Origin: Grimontia celer
Lineage (GTDB): Bacteria; Pseudomonadota; Gammaproteobacteria; Enterobacterales; Vibrionaceae
Length of the DNA: 64,000 bases
Reading direction: 5' to 3'
Assembly (NCBI RefSeq): GCF_900055185.1
Contig: NZ_FIZX01000005.1
Span: 62,001 to 126,000, forward strand
Position 1 is the first letter of the stretch, and each line of letters opens with the position of its first letter. Made by a program: the position numbers and the translations under genes. The notes beneath the pieces were generated by a model, which was not told where the DNA came from, made no database searches, and worked only from the letters and a program-made list of their open reading frames with translations. Shown one piece after another: positions 1 to 8,865 of the stretch.

Positions 1-4
1 GATG

Positions 5-28
5 AAACCGCCTGATGGCGGTTTTTTT
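5..28 (+). terminator. Rho-independent terminator of the gene left of the window
   Basis: An 8-bp stem (AAACCGCC / GGCGGTTT) with a TGAT loop runs straight into a T tract. It ends a rightward transcript from outside the window and insulates the glpD promoter. Confidence 0.8.
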
Positions 29-89
29 ATGCCCTTAATGCGCGATTTTTCTTCATTTTGTCATTGGGAATGGCGCTTTTTTGTACTAG

Positions 90-131
90 AATGCTCGAAA
101 ACGAAAGTTAAAATGTTCGTATGAGCGTGAG
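90..131 (+). promoter_or_regulatory. Tandem GlpR-type operators upstream of glpD
   Basis: Positions 90-109 match the E. coli GlpR operator consensus (WATGTTCGWTAWCGAACATW, recalled) at 16 of 20 positions. A second site at 112-131 has a perfect left half (AATGTTCGT) and a poor right half. They sit just before the glpD Shine-Dalgarno, where a repressor would block transcription. The inference is glycerol-3-phosphate induction through GlpR; no glpR gene lies in this window. Confidence 0.7.
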
Positions 132-137
132 GGTGTA

Positions 138-1673
138 ATGGAACAGGCAAAAGAAAATCAAAATAACGACGTGTTGGATGTGATTGTTGTCGGTGGCGGC
201 ATTAATGGCGCAGGTATTGCTGCGGATGCGGCTGGTCGTGGTTTAAGTGTTGGCCTTTATGAAGCGGCCGACTTTGCTTCTGCGACGTCTTCAGCCAGCT
301 CCAAACTTATTCACGGCGGCCTTCGTTACCTCGAGCATTATGAGTTTCGTTTGGTCAGTGAAGCCTTGGCCGAGCGTGAAGTGCTTTTGAAAAAAGCCCC
401 ATTCCTTGCCTGGCCGATGCGTTTTCGTTTGCCGCATCGCCCACATCTGCGCCCTGCCTGGATGATCCGTATCGGCCTGTTTATGTATGACCATCTTGGA
501 AAGCGCACGACATTGCCCGCCAGCAAAGGACTTCGTTTTGGTGCTGATTCTGTCCTGAAGCCTGAAATGACAAAGGGTTTCGAATACTCAGATTGCTGGG
601 TCGATGACGCGCGATTGGTGATTCTGAATGTCATGGACGCTGCCGAGCGTGGCGCAGAAGTGCGTAACCGCTGTAAGGTCGTGCGCGCAGAGAGAAACGG
701 TGATGTTTGGGACGTGGATATCCTTGATATTGTGACTCAAGAAGTCTTCAGCCGCCGATGCAAAGTATTGGTGAATGCGGCCGGCCCTTGGGTGAAATCT
801 TTCTATGACGATAGCACCTCGCTCAAATCGCCTCGCGGCATTCGCCTGATCAAAGGCAGCCACGTTGTCGTGCCTCGCGCCCATAACGAAGAGGCCGCTT
901 ATATCCTGCAAAACGAAGATGGCCGCATTGTGTTTGTGTTGCCGTATCTTGACCGCTTCTCCATCATTGGTACGACTGATGTGGAATACAAAGGCGACCC
1001 ACGTGAAGTGGCGATTGAACAGAAAGAAGTCGATTATGTGCTGAATGTTTATAACCAGCACTTTAAACGTCAGTTGAGTACGGATGATGTGGTGTGGACC
1101 TACAGCGGTGTGCGCCCGCTTTGTGACGATGAATCTGACTCACCACAAGCCATCACCCGTGATTACACCCTCGACCTGGATGACAACGGCGGTGATGCGC
1201 CTATGCTGACCATTTTCGGTGGAAAGCTGACGACCTACCGGAAACTGGCTCGTGCAGCGGTGAATAAGCTGGAACCTTTCTTCCCTGAGATGGGCGAAGA
1301 CTGGACCGCAGACCAAGTGTTGCCTGGCGGTGAGGATATTTCAAGCTTCGACGATGTACAGCAGCGCTTGAAACAAGAGTGTCCGTGGATGGATGATTTC
1401 ACGGCTAACCGTCTGGCCATCACATATGGTAGTCGCGTCTGGGTATGGCTTAATAGCGCGAAGACAGCTGCTGATCTGGGTATCGACTTCGGTGAAGGTC
1501 TGTCACAGCGCGAAGTGGAGTATCTGATGGCATCTGAATATGTGCAGGATGCTGAAGATTTGCTGTGGCGTCGCACCAAACTGGGTTTGTACCTTTCTAA
1601 GGAACAGCAACAACAGGTTGCTGACTACATTTCCACTGGCGCATCAGCAATGGATGAAGCCGCGACGGCCTGA
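138..1673 (+). CDS. glpD: Aerobic glycerol-3-phosphate dehydrogenase
   Basis: FAD flavoprotein of the inner membrane that oxidises sn-glycerol 3-phosphate to dihydroxyacetone phosphate and passes electrons to ubiquinone. The 511 residues are close to the usual ~500. A Rossmann FAD-binding segment (GGGINGAGIA, residues 19-28) opens the protein, followed by SSKLIHGGLRYLE, and the conserved GVRPL and FGGKLTTYRKLA segments lie in the C-terminal half. The ATG follows GAGGGTG at good spacing. It is a single-gene unit: terminator upstream, two GlpR-like operators, and a strong terminator downstream. Nothing is missing; identification is secure. Confidence 0.97.
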   Translation: MEQAKENQNNDVLDVIVVGGGINGAGIAADAAGRGLSVGLYEAADFASATSSASSKLIHGGLRYLEHYEFRLVSEALAEREVLLKKAPFLAWPMRFRLPHRPHLRPAWMIRIGLFMYDHLGKRTTLPASKGLRFGADSVLKPEMTKGFEYSDCWVDDARLVILNVMDAAERGAEVRNRCKVVRAERNGDVWDVDILDIVTQEVFSRRCKVLVNAAGPWVKSFYDDSTSLKSPRGIRLIKGSHVVVPRAHNEEAAYILQNEDGRIVFVLPYLDRFSIIGTTDVEYKGDPREVAIEQKEVDYVLNVYNQHFKRQLSTDDVVWTYSGVRPLCDDESDSPQAITRDYTLDLDDNGGDAPMLTIFGGKLTTYRKLARAAVNKLEPFFPEMGEDWTADQVLPGGEDISSFDDVQQRLKQECPWMDDFTANRLAITYGSRVWVWLNSAKTAADLGIDFGEGLSQREVEYLMASEYVQDAEDLLWRRTKLGLYLSKEQQQQVADYISTGASAMDEAATA

Positions 1674-1692
1674 GAGCAAACCCCAAACACAC

Positions 1693-1718
1693 AAAAGGCG
1701 GCTAACAAGCCGCCTTTT
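1693..1718 (+). terminator. glpD terminator
   Basis: A perfect 10-bp stem AAAAGGCGGC / GCCGCCTTTT with a 6-base loop lies 19 bases after the glpD stop codon. Confidence 0.85.
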
Positions 1719-1733
1719 CAGTTTCTAATGCTT

Positions 1734-1895
1734 ATACCAATCGTAGTAAATATCTGCTCATCCTAGCTTGTTAAAATGCTCGATAACCGCGTTGAAAAAT
1801 TTGATTGTAGAATAACTACTTATCGAAATTTTCTGCCTTGTTCTCGAGTATTTTTCCTGCGCTATTTCTGATCACCTACCTACTGTGATTGGTAT
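1734..1895. repeat. 162-bp near-palindromic repeat element, copy 1
   Basis: A non-coding element that begins ATACCAATC and ends with its exact complement GATTGGTAT. A second paired block, AAATGCTCGATAAC (1774-1787) against GTTCTCGAGTATTT (1840-1853), and a central GTAG/CTAC stem mean the whole element can fold into one long imperfect hairpin. Copy 2 lies at 36415-36576, is the same length and differs at only five positions. The right end abuts the stop codon of the leftward FliL-like gene (TAA then TACCAATC). It looks like a MITE-type mobile palindrome without its own transposase. Confidence 0.85.
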
Positions 1896-2302
1896 TACTG
1901 GTACAAGTATTTTGTAAACAGCAGATCAGCAATGACTTTCTGGTTGGTTTCCGCCAACAGTATCTCGTTCACCTTATCCAGACATGCTTTGCGAATCGAC
2001 TCGCGGCCAGATAGGGACTTCACACGCACTTCATTTTCCTGGCTCAACACTTCAATGATGGTGTCGCGGATCAGCGGCTGGTGATATTCCAGCATCTGTA
2101 TCAGTGAAGGGTCATCCACCATTAGGTCAACTCGGACATTAATAAACCCAAGTTTGCGGCCTTCCGTAATAAAGTTAGTGGTGATCTCTGGCTCGAGCGT
2201 AAAATAGCTGAACTGTGCGGCATTCTCTTCCTCAGCCATGGTTGGAAGGGAAAACAGCAGAGACACGATTAAGGCGAAAACAGCAGTGATATTTTTTTTC
2301 AT
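1895..2302 (-). CDS. FliL-like membrane-associated protein
   Basis: A 135-residue protein with a clear N-terminal signal or anchor (MKKN, then a hydrophobic run ending PTMAEE). The body carries the FliL pattern: YFTLEPEITTNF, an LGFINVRVDLMV strand, HQPLIRDTIIEVLS, SGRESIRK and the C-terminal VIADLLFTKYLYQ. FliL family members sit around the flagellar stator. This one is an orphan with no flagellar gene nearby, so its partner is unknown. An upstream in-frame TTG would add four residues, but the ATG giving MKKN makes the better signal sequence. The stop codon shares its last base with the end of a repeat element. Confidence 0.75.
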   Translation of the reverse strand: MKKNITAVFALIVSLLFSLPTMAEEENAAQFSYFTLEPEITTNFITEGRKLGFINVRVDLMVDDPSLIQMLEYHQPLIRDTIIEVLSQENEVRVKSLSGRESIRKACLDKVNEILLAETNQKVIADLLFTKYLYQ

Positions 2303-2384
2303 GGTTTTTGCCAAACCCCGGATTTCATCAATCTCTTATGGTAGTTTAGCTGCGCGAATAGGGGCACAGCTTGTACAATAGCGC

Positions 2385-2435
2385 AATATACCTAAACCAC
2401 TTAAAGCCCGAATCTCTAAGTGGTTTAGGTATATT
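2385..2435. repeat. Perfect 19-bp inverted repeat between divergent genes
   Basis: AATATACCTAAACCACTTA (2385-2403) is exactly complementary to 2417-2435, with a 13-base spacer. It lies between the leftward FliL-like gene and rightward ubiC. There is no T tract on either side, so it is not an ordinary terminator. It could be a small palindromic repeat element or an operator. Confidence 0.75.
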
Positions 2436-2503
2436 AATACTAAACACTATTGGCCGATTCGGCGAAAGTTTTGTGGTTTTTTTGCTCTTTGGCTCAGGAT
2501 AAC

Positions 2504-3040
2504 ATGTCAGAATTCAAGGAATTACACTTACAAGCTCTCATGAATGCAAGGTGGGAGGAGCCAGACTGGCAAACACTTGAAACTACCCGCGAAGGGGCGT
2601 GGTTACTGGAACGCCACTCGATGACAGAAAGGCTGAAAGCGCACTGTCGTACGCTGGCCGTTGAAGTGTTGGGCTTACATGAAATAGAACAATCTGCCCT
2701 GACTGAGAACGAGCTCAGCCTGTTGGGTGAAGAGTCTTGTTTGGTACGTGAAGTGGTCCTGTCTGGTGATGGGGATGCATGGCTATGTGCACGTACTTTG
2801 GTGCCTAAATCGACCCTGACAGAAAAAGAGCAAGACATTGCCGATCTTGGCGCGGTGCCTTTGGGGCAGCGCGTGTTTAATCAGGCCAATGCCCGTCGTG
2901 ATGCGATTGAAGTTGCGACTGTGGTGGTCGAAGGACAATCCCTGCTAGCGCGCCGCTCGCGTTTGTGGGTCAATGAAAAGCCGATGCTGGTCTCCGAGCT
3001 GTTTTTGCCGGATGCGCCGGTGTATCAGGAGGAAGGCTAA
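2504..3040 (+). CDS. ubiC: Chorismate pyruvate-lyase
   Basis: Splits chorismate into 4-hydroxybenzoate and pyruvate, the first committed step of ubiquinone synthesis, in the cytosol. At 178 residues it is slightly longer than E. coli UbiC (165). Family segments visible are WLLERHSMTERLK near the N-terminus, REVVLSGDGDAWLCARTLVP in the middle and RRSRLWVNEKPMLVSELFLP near the end. The ATG chosen follows CAGGAT and gives MSEFKELHL; a TTG 54 bases upstream is open but has no ribosome site. Its stop codon directly precedes the ubiA ATG, so the pair is translationally coupled. Confidence 0.93.
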   Translation: MSEFKELHLQALMNARWEEPDWQTLETTREGAWLLERHSMTERLKAHCRTLAVEVLGLHEIEQSALTENELSLLGEESCLVREVVLSGDGDAWLCARTLVPKSTLTEKEQDIADLGAVPLGQRVFNQANARRDAIEVATVVVEGQSLLARRSRLWVNEKPMLVSELFLPDAPVYQEEG

Positions 3041-3901
3041 ATGGATGCGGCCAAGGCGAGAGCGTATTGGCAATTAACGCGAATGGACAGGCCAATCGGC
3101 AGTTTGTTACTGCTGTGGCCAACCCTATGGGCATTGTTTCTGGCTGCAGACGGGGTGCCGAATCTGCATGTATTGGTCGTCTTCGTGCTTGGCGTTATTA
3201 TGATGCGAGCAGCAGGCTGTGTGATTAATGACTTCGCTGATCGTAACTTTGACGGCCATGTGAAACGTACCAAAGCCCGCCCGTTGCCTTCTGGATTGGT
3301 GACTGCCAAAGAGGCATTAGCCCTGTTTGGCCTGCTGATTTTGGGCGCATTCCTGCTCGTACTGACGCTTGACCCGCTGACCATCAAGTTATCTGTAGTC
3401 GCCGCACTGTTGGCGTCTATCTATCCCTTCATGAAACGATTCACCCATATGCCGCAGTTGGTGCTTGGCATGGCATTCAGTTGGGCGATCCCGATGGCCT
3501 ATGCGGCGCAGTCTGGCGAATTGCCGCCAGTGGCGTGGATGCTGTTTCTGGCCAATGTGTTATGGACCGTGGCTTATGACACCCTGTATGCCATGGTTGA
3601 TCGCGATGACGATCTGAAAGTCGGCATCAAATCCTCCGCCATTCTCTTTGGCCGCTTCGACAAGATTGCCGTTGGTATCCTACAACTAATTACAGTCCTG
3701 TTGTTGGTTCTGGTGGGCTACCTCAGCGGGCTTTCACAGGTTTACTACTGGTTCCTGTTGGCCGCTTCGGCGCTGTTTGTTTATCAACAGTGGCTGGCGC
3801 GTGGTCGTGAGAGGGAGCTTTGCTTCAAAGCCTTCCTGAACAACAACTACGTTGGAATGCTGGTATTTATTGGTTTGGCGCTTGCTGTGTTGATTAAGTA
3901 A
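3041..3901 (+). CDS. ubiA: 4-hydroxybenzoate octaprenyltransferase
   Basis: Integral inner-membrane prenyltransferase that attaches the polyprenyl tail to 4-hydroxybenzoate, the step after UbiC. The 286 residues match the family. The first Asp-rich motif reads [23 protein letters not shown] and the second [15 protein letters not shown]; both bind the Mg-diphosphate of the prenyl donor. About eight hydrophobic segments separate them. It starts at the base after the ubiC stop, so the two form an operon closed by a bidirectional terminator shared with plsB. Confidence 0.97.
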   Translation: MDAAKARAYWQLTRMDRPIGSLLLLWPTLWALFLAADGVPNLHVLVVFVLGVIMMRAAGCVINDFADRNFDGHVKRTKARPLPSGLVTAKEALALFGLLILGAFLLVLTLDPLTIKLSVVAALLASIYPFMKRFTHMPQLVLGMAFSWAIPMAYAAQSGELPPVAWMLFLANVLWTVAYDTLYAMVDRDDDLKVGIKSSAILFGRFDKIAVGILQLITVLLLVLVGYLSGLSQVYYWFLLAASALFVYQQWLARGRERELCFKAFLNNNYVGMLVFIGLALAVLIK

Positions 3902-3920
3902 TACGGTGAATGGCAGTAAT

Positions 3921-3950
3921 AAAAAACCTCGCACATTGGCGAGGTTTTTT
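3921..3950. terminator. Bidirectional terminator between ubiA and plsB
   Basis: AAAAAACCTCGC pairs with GCGAGGTTTTTT around a 6-base loop. A and T tracts on both sides serve the convergent ubiA (rightward) and plsB (leftward) transcripts. Confidence 0.88.
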
Positions 3951-3969
3951 GTTTTGAGCGATCAGATGA

Positions 3970-6402
3970 TTAGTCTTCTGATGGCTGGTTCAGGATAGCC
4001 TGAATGGTCAGCTGCACTTCCGGTGAAATCAATCCGAATACGCACTCGCGGAGCCCTTCAACGCGATCAGCGCGGGCGTGGTCATCATCATTCAGATAGC
4101 CTTGTTCACGCAGCGAGTTCAGTAAGGTCGCGAAAACGCCTTTGTCGAAGAATTCTGGTGCGTTGATACCGTGCAGACGGCTCAGACGTTGCGCCATCAT
4201 CTGGCTTTGTTGCTCCAGATCGGACTTCGACGTATCCGGCTCATGGCTAAACAGCGTCAAGGTGATCGCGTAGCGCTGCAGGGTTTCTGCAATCGTGCGG
4301 CCCAGCAACTGAAGTTGTGTGAGCTTGCAGTTGTTACGGGCGATGGTGTCACCATCAATCGCGATAAGGGACTGACGCTCAAGCTCAATCAATGTCGCAT
4401 CGATGTAGCTTTGCAGTGCGGCATCATCAAAGCTCATGAAGAGCTCGGCTTTCAGTAGAGGGTATAGCTGGCGAATCGAATCCATCAGGTTTTCACGTGA
4501 AACACTGGTCTTGAATACCAGCATTTGCGCGATCAGAGATGGCACCGCAAACAGGTGAATGATGTTATTGCGGTAGAAGGTCATCAGGATGGCCTGTTGA
4601 CGATCCAGTGAAATCACTTCACCCAGCGAATCTTTCTCAACCACGAACTTGTTCAGGCTCAGCGCATGCTCAACCAGTTCCTGCGCAGAGTCTGTTGGCA
4701 CTGTACTGGTCGCTGAATACGGTACCTGACGCAACAGCTCAAGATAAATGGTGATTTGTTCTTCCAGCGCTTCACGGCTGAGCGCGCTCTGACGGGAAGC
4801 GAGCAGGGCGGTCGCACAAAGAGTCAGGGCGTTGGCAGCGGCAGCATCATTGATTTTGGTCATCATGCGCTCTGCCAATTCGTTCACTGCTGGAAGCAGC
4901 CAATCTGGACGCTGTGGCTCAATCGGGTCGATGTCTTTTTGCCACTCTGGCACTTTCTCGTTCAGGAAGTGATTCACCGGAATAGGCTCACCGAAGTTCA
5001 CGTAGCCCTTACCATAGTTACGCAGTTTGCGAAGAATACCCAGCACCTGGCCGAAGCTTTCTTTCTCTTTCCGCTTGCCTTGTAGCTCTTTAGCGTAAGT
5101 GCTCACTTCCATCACGTGTTCGTAACCGATGTATACCGGCACTAGGGTCACTGGGCGCTTGAGACCGCGAAGCATGGCTTGAATGGTCATTGCCAGCATG
5201 CCCGTTTTCGCCGGAAGCAGACGACCCGTGCGTGAACGGCCACCTTCCGAGAAGTATTCCACGGAGTAACCTTTGGCAAAAAGCTCAGCCAGATATTCGC
5301 GGAATACCGTGGAATAGAGGCGATTGCCTTTAAACGTACGACGCAGGAAGAAGGCGCCGCCACGGCGGAAAATTGGGCCCGCCGGGAAGAAGTTCAGGTT
5401 CACGCCCGCCGCGATGTGCGGTGGTACCAGTCCTTCCTTGTACAGCACGTACGAAAGCAGCAGATAGTCCATGTGAGAGCGGTGACAAGGCACGTACACA
5501 ATCTCATGACCATCCTGCGCCAGCTTACGCACACGCTCAGAGTTATTAATATTAAGGCCTTGATACAACTTGTTCCAAAGCCATGTCAGGATGCGATCGC
5601 CATAGCGGATAAGGCTTGGCGAGAAGTCCGCGGCGATTTCTTCCATCATATCGATGGCTTCTTTGCGTACTTTCTCTACTGGTACATCACGGCTTGCCGC
5701 TTCATCCTGTACTGCCTTGTCAATGGCTTTGGAGGCCAGCAGGCGTTTGAACAGCAATTGGCGATCCGGCAGGCCAGGGCCAGATGCCGCCATTTTCTGG
5801 CGTGAGAAATGGATTTTCGCCACACGCGCCAGTTTGTTCGCGATTGTAGTATCCGTGCCGTGCTTGTCTGCCATATAACGCAGGGAAACCGCGTTGCTCA
5901 GGCGAACCATGCTGTCGCGACCCAGTGTCAAAATGGTGTAGCACTTTTGCAGGCCGTTCATCGCCTGAAGAGCAGGCGCTGCAGGGCGGGATTCATTGCC
6001 CGGATCGCGGTTCCAAACCACGGATGCAGGCACCATCTGTATATCGAGCTCAGAGTCGCGCTTGTGAAGCTCGAGCCACTCGGTAAACAGTTCGATGGAG
6101 TCTGCTGGGATAGGGTCGCTGTCCTTGAACATGCGCTTACCCTGAGAAATGAACACGTAACGTGGCAGGCTTTTTCCACCTAGCTCAAGTGGCTCAAGAG
6201 GGTCAGGCAATCCCAGCTGGAGACAACTGCTGCGAAGGGTAAGCAGATCCGTATGAGAGCGGAATGGCAATACATAAACCAGAGGTCGGGACACATCCAG
6301 GCCCAATTGGTTTATAGGATCTGACGGAATACTGATGGTTTTCACCAGTACCGACAGCGGTAAATTCAATAACTTCTGATAGATTGATTGGCAAGCAGAC
6401 AT
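3970..6402 (-). CDS. plsB: Glycerol-3-phosphate 1-O-acyltransferase
   Basis: Inner-membrane enzyme that acylates position 1 of sn-glycerol 3-phosphate from acyl-ACP or acyl-CoA, the first step of phospholipid synthesis. It is 810 residues, against 807 in E. coli. The catalytic HX4D motif is HRSHMD with H307 and D312, matching the E. coli pair one residue earlier. It is followed by the [20 protein letters not shown] block and the [20 protein letters not shown] block that bind substrate. It is divergent from lexA; the ATG is preceded by AGAGG. It shares its substrate with GlpD at the left edge of the window. Confidence 0.97.
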   Translation of the reverse strand: MSACQSIYQKLLNLPLSVLVKTISIPSDPINQLGLDVSRPLVYVLPFRSHTDLLTLRSSCLQLGLPDPLEPLELGGKSLPRYVFISQGKRMFKDSDPIPADSIELFTEWLELHKRDSELDIQMVPASVVWNRDPGNESRPAAPALQAMNGLQKCYTILTLGRDSMVRLSNAVSLRYMADKHGTDTTIANKLARVAKIHFSRQKMAASGPGLPDRQLLFKRLLASKAIDKAVQDEAASRDVPVEKVRKEAIDMMEEIAADFSPSLIRYGDRILTWLWNKLYQGLNINNSERVRKLAQDGHEIVYVPCHRSHMDYLLLSYVLYKEGLVPPHIAAGVNLNFFPAGPIFRRGGAFFLRRTFKGNRLYSTVFREYLAELFAKGYSVEYFSEGGRSRTGRLLPAKTGMLAMTIQAMLRGLKRPVTLVPVYIGYEHVMEVSTYAKELQGKRKEKESFGQVLGILRKLRNYGKGYVNFGEPIPVNHFLNEKVPEWQKDIDPIEPQRPDWLLPAVNELAERMMTKINDAAAANALTLCATALLASRQSALSREALEEQITIYLELLRQVPYSATSTVPTDSAQELVEHALSLNKFVVEKDSLGEVISLDRQQAILMTFYRNNIIHLFAVPSLIAQMLVFKTSVSRENLMDSIRQLYPLLKAELFMSFDDAALQSYIDATLIELERQSLIAIDGDTIARNNCKLTQLQLLGRTIAETLQRYAITLTLFSHEPDTSKSDLEQQSQMMAQRLSRLHGINAPEFFDKGVFATLLNSLREQGYLNDDDHARADRVEGLRECVFGLISPEVQLTIQAILNQPSED

Positions 6403-6602
6403 CTGATCGCAGCCTCTTATGTTTTGTGCGTGGCAAGTCTAGCAGAAAACGTCTCCGAACTTGCAGGGAAATGACACCAATCCGGGGGCTTATGTCATGT
6501 ATGAGCCAAGGTCTGGTGGCTTGGGCAGTCAGAAAAAATGTGAGCTGAATAGGCCCATTATTAGAGATTGGCGCAAAATCCGCCTTTTCAAGCGGTTAAA
6601 CA

Positions 6603-6638
6603 CTGGATATACTCACAGTTAACTGTATAAAAAGACAG
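6603..6638 (+). promoter_or_regulatory. Two tandem LexA (SOS) boxes
   Basis: CTGGATATACTCACAG (6603-6618) and CTGTATAAAAAGACAG (6623-6638) both keep the CTG-N10-CAG frame and are 4 bp apart. The double-box arrangement is the one known for E. coli lexA autoregulation. The second box ends 8 bases before the lexA ATG, so bound LexA would block its own transcription. plsB runs divergently about 200 bases away. Confidence 0.93.
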
Positions 6639-6646
6639 GTCATGAT

Positions 6647-7270
6647 ATGAAGCCGTTAACCGCAAGACAACAGCAAGTCTTTGATTTGATCAAAGCAAAG
6701 ATCGATGACACCGGTATGCCACCAACGCGTGCCGAGATCGCGAGAGAACTGGGGTTCCGCTCTGCCAATGCTGCTGAAGAACATCTGAAAGCACTGGCAC
6801 GAAAAGGCGTGCTTGAAATCGTGCCTGGTGCATCACGTGGCATTCGCTTGCTGGTGGAAACCGAAGCGGCAAACGATGACGAAGGCCTGCCCTTGATTGG
6901 CCGTGTCGCTGCCGGTGAGCCTATTCTGGCGCAAGAGCATGTAGAAATGCATTATCAGGTCGATCCAAACCTGTTTAAACCGAATGCTGATTTCCTGCTG
7001 CGTGTCAGCGGTATGAGTATGAAAGACATCGGTATTATGGATGGCGACCTGCTTGCGGTACATAAAACGCAAGACGTGCGAAACGGCCAGGTCGTTGTCG
7101 CGCGTGTTGAAGATGACGTGACGGTGAAGCGTCTTGAGCGCAAAGGTAATCAAGTGCTACTTCATGCTGAGAATGAAGAGTTTGCCCCAATCGTGGTTGA
7201 CCTTTCCCAGCAACATCTCACCATCGAAGGTATCGCGGTTGGTGTGATTCGCAACACAGACTGGATGTAA
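6647..7270 (+). CDS. lexA: SOS response repressor and autoprotease LexA
   Basis: Represses DNA-damage genes until RecA filaments trigger self-cleavage. The 207 residues include an N-terminal winged helix ([26 protein letters not shown]), the cleavage site A89-G90 in GRVAAGEP, and the catalytic dyad S124 (SGMSM) and K161 (DVTVKRLE). The Ser-Lys spacing of 37 equals that of E. coli (119/156). The ATG has AGGT upstream and follows the tandem SOS boxes. In E. coli dinF follows lexA; here an oxidase operon stands between lexA and a dinF-like gene. Confidence 0.98.
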   Translation: MKPLTARQQQVFDLIKAKIDDTGMPPTRAEIARELGFRSANAAEEHLKALARKGVLEIVPGASRGIRLLVETEAANDDEGLPLIGRVAAGEPILAQEHVEMHYQVDPNLFKPNADFLLRVSGMSMKDIGIMDGDLLAVHKTQDVRNGQVVVARVEDDVTVKRLERKGNQVLLHAENEEFAPIVVDLSQQHLTIEGIAVGVIRNTDWM

Positions 7271-7304
7271 TCGTCCCGCTTCGCGTTACAAGAGTTAAAG
7301 AAAC

Positions 7305-7345
7305 AGGCAGCTTCGGTTGAAAAGACCGTGGCTGCCTTTCTTTTT
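7305..7345 (+). terminator. lexA terminator
   Basis: AGGCAGC (7305-7311) pairs with GCTGCCT (7331-7337), followed by TTCTTTTT. The loop is long (19 bases), so efficiency is uncertain. Confidence 0.65.
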
Positions 7346-7704
7346 GTGGATCTTTCTTGCTACAAGCCGCTTAACCCCTGCATTTTTGCACACTCGCAAT
7401 TCTCTGTTCTGAGTGGTCACTTTCGCTAAAACCTGCCAGTAACTCTTCTTAAAACAAAGATTTTTCCGCCTTAATTTTCTCAGGGATTTTAAGAAAAGCG
7501 GCACAAAATCGTTGAAGGTGAAACAGTTGTCTTCATCTCGTAAATTCGTGGCTGGCATCATGTTTCGGCGCATTCTGCTGCTCAAATTTTGTTCTTTCCA
7601 CGTTCCTTGCCTAGCTTTATTTGTAAACAGAGTGTTAATCGAACTTTCATTTTTTTGCATCCATTTACATTTTGCACTGCGAAGTGACTTTGAGGAGGGA
7701 ACCG
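7346..7704 (+). other. Long non-coding leader of the oxidase operon
   Basis: About 360 bases separate the lexA terminator from coxB. I see no convincing gene, no repeat and no operator I can name. The stretch is T-rich near its right end and must carry the coxB promoter. The coxB Shine-Dalgarno GAGGAGGGA lies at 7692-7700. Confidence 0.5.
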
Positions 7705-8853
7705 GTGAAGACTCGCCAACTTCTATACGCGCTCGCAATTTTCTCTTCGTTTGCAGCTCAAGCCGCGAACGAAGCGTCCTCGTTTAACCTGACCCCCGGC
7801 GTAACCGAGATCAGTGAGAAGGTGTATGGCCTTCACATGACGATTCTCTGGATCTGTGTCGCTATCGGTGTGGTGGTTTTCGGCGCCATGTTCTGGGCCA
7901 TCATCCACCACCGAAAATCAAAAGGCGCGGTGGCCGCGAATTTTCATGAAAGCACCAAAGTGGAAATTCTCTGGACGCTGATCCCCTTCCTGATCTTGAT
8001 AGGTATGGCTGTTCCGGCAACAAAAGTGCTGTTGGCCATGGAAGATCCTTCTGATTCAGAACTGACGATTCAGGTGACTGGCTCTCAATGGAAATGGCAT
8101 TACCGCTATTTTGACCATGATGTGGAGTTCTTTTCGTTGCTGGCGACTTCTGCCGCGCAAATCGACGGTGAAGCGACCAAACGAGAAACTTACCTGTTGG
8201 AAGTTGACCGCCCTCTGGTGGTGCCAATTGGTAAGAAAGTGCGTTTCCTTATCACCTCCGAAGACGTTATCCACTCTTGGTGGGTACCAGATTTCGCCGT
8301 GAAGAAAGATGCTAACCCTGGCTTTATCAACGAAGCGTGGACGCGCATCGATAAGCCGGGGATCTACCGCGGTCAGTGTGCTGAGCTTTGTGGTAAAGAC
8401 CACGGCTTTATGCCGATAGTGGTGATTGCCAAGCCGGTTGATGAGTTCGAGGCATGGGTGACAGAAACCGCAGCCGCACAAGCCAAGGTGAAGGAAGAAG
8501 AGCAGAAATTGCTGGCGATGAACATGGAAATGGAAGAGCTGATGGAGCTGGGTGAAGAAGTCTACAACTCTCGTTGTGCGGCTTGTCACCAGGTCAATGG
8601 TCTGGGTCTTCCAGGCGTATTCCCAGCGCTTGCCCAGCAAGGCATCTCAGCAGACCCTGACAAGGTACTCGACCACCTCAATATTGTTATTCACGGGAAG
8701 CCAGGTACTGCCATGCAGGCATTTGGCGCGCAGCTTGGCCTGAAAGAGCTGGCTGCGGTGATCACCTACGAGCGTAACGCTTGGGGCAACAACACGGGTG
8801 ATGCCATTCAGGCATCTCAAATCAATGCTGTGCTCAACGGTGACGATCTTTAA
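7705..8853 (+). CDS. coxB: Cytochrome c oxidase subunit II with fused cytochrome c domain
   Basis: Periplasm-facing subunit that takes electrons from cytochrome c into the CuA centre of the aa3 oxidase. The 382 residues show a signal peptide, two transmembrane helices, then the cupredoxin domain with the CuA ligands C225, C229, H233 and M236 (CAELCGKDHGFM). After a charged linker rich in Lys and Glu a cytochrome c domain follows, with the haem motif CAACH at 291-295. The start is GTG at 7705, fixed by the strong GAGGAGGGA upstream; an earlier TTG has none. First gene of the oxidase operon. Confidence 0.95.
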   Translation: MKTRQLLYALAIFSSFAAQAANEASSFNLTPGVTEISEKVYGLHMTILWICVAIGVVVFGAMFWAIIHHRKSKGAVAANFHESTKVEILWTLIPFLILIGMAVPATKVLLAMEDPSDSELTIQVTGSQWKWHYRYFDHDVEFFSLLATSAAQIDGEATKRETYLLEVDRPLVVPIGKKVRFLITSEDVIHSWWVPDFAVKKDANPGFINEAWTRIDKPGIYRGQCAELCGKDHGFMPIVVIAKPVDEFEAWVTETAAAQAKVKEEEQKLLAMNMEMEELMELGEEVYNSRCAACHQVNGLGLPGVFPALAQQGISADPDKVLDHLNIVIHGKPGTAMQAFGAQLGLKELAAVITYERNAWGNNTGDAIQASQINAVLNGDDL

Positions 8854-8865
8854 GGAGAAATCGCA

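Noticed and set aside
2404-2435. The 19-bp inverted repeat as a terminator for the FliL-like or ubiC transcripts
   Set aside because: It lies upstream of both divergent genes and lacks T tracts on either side.
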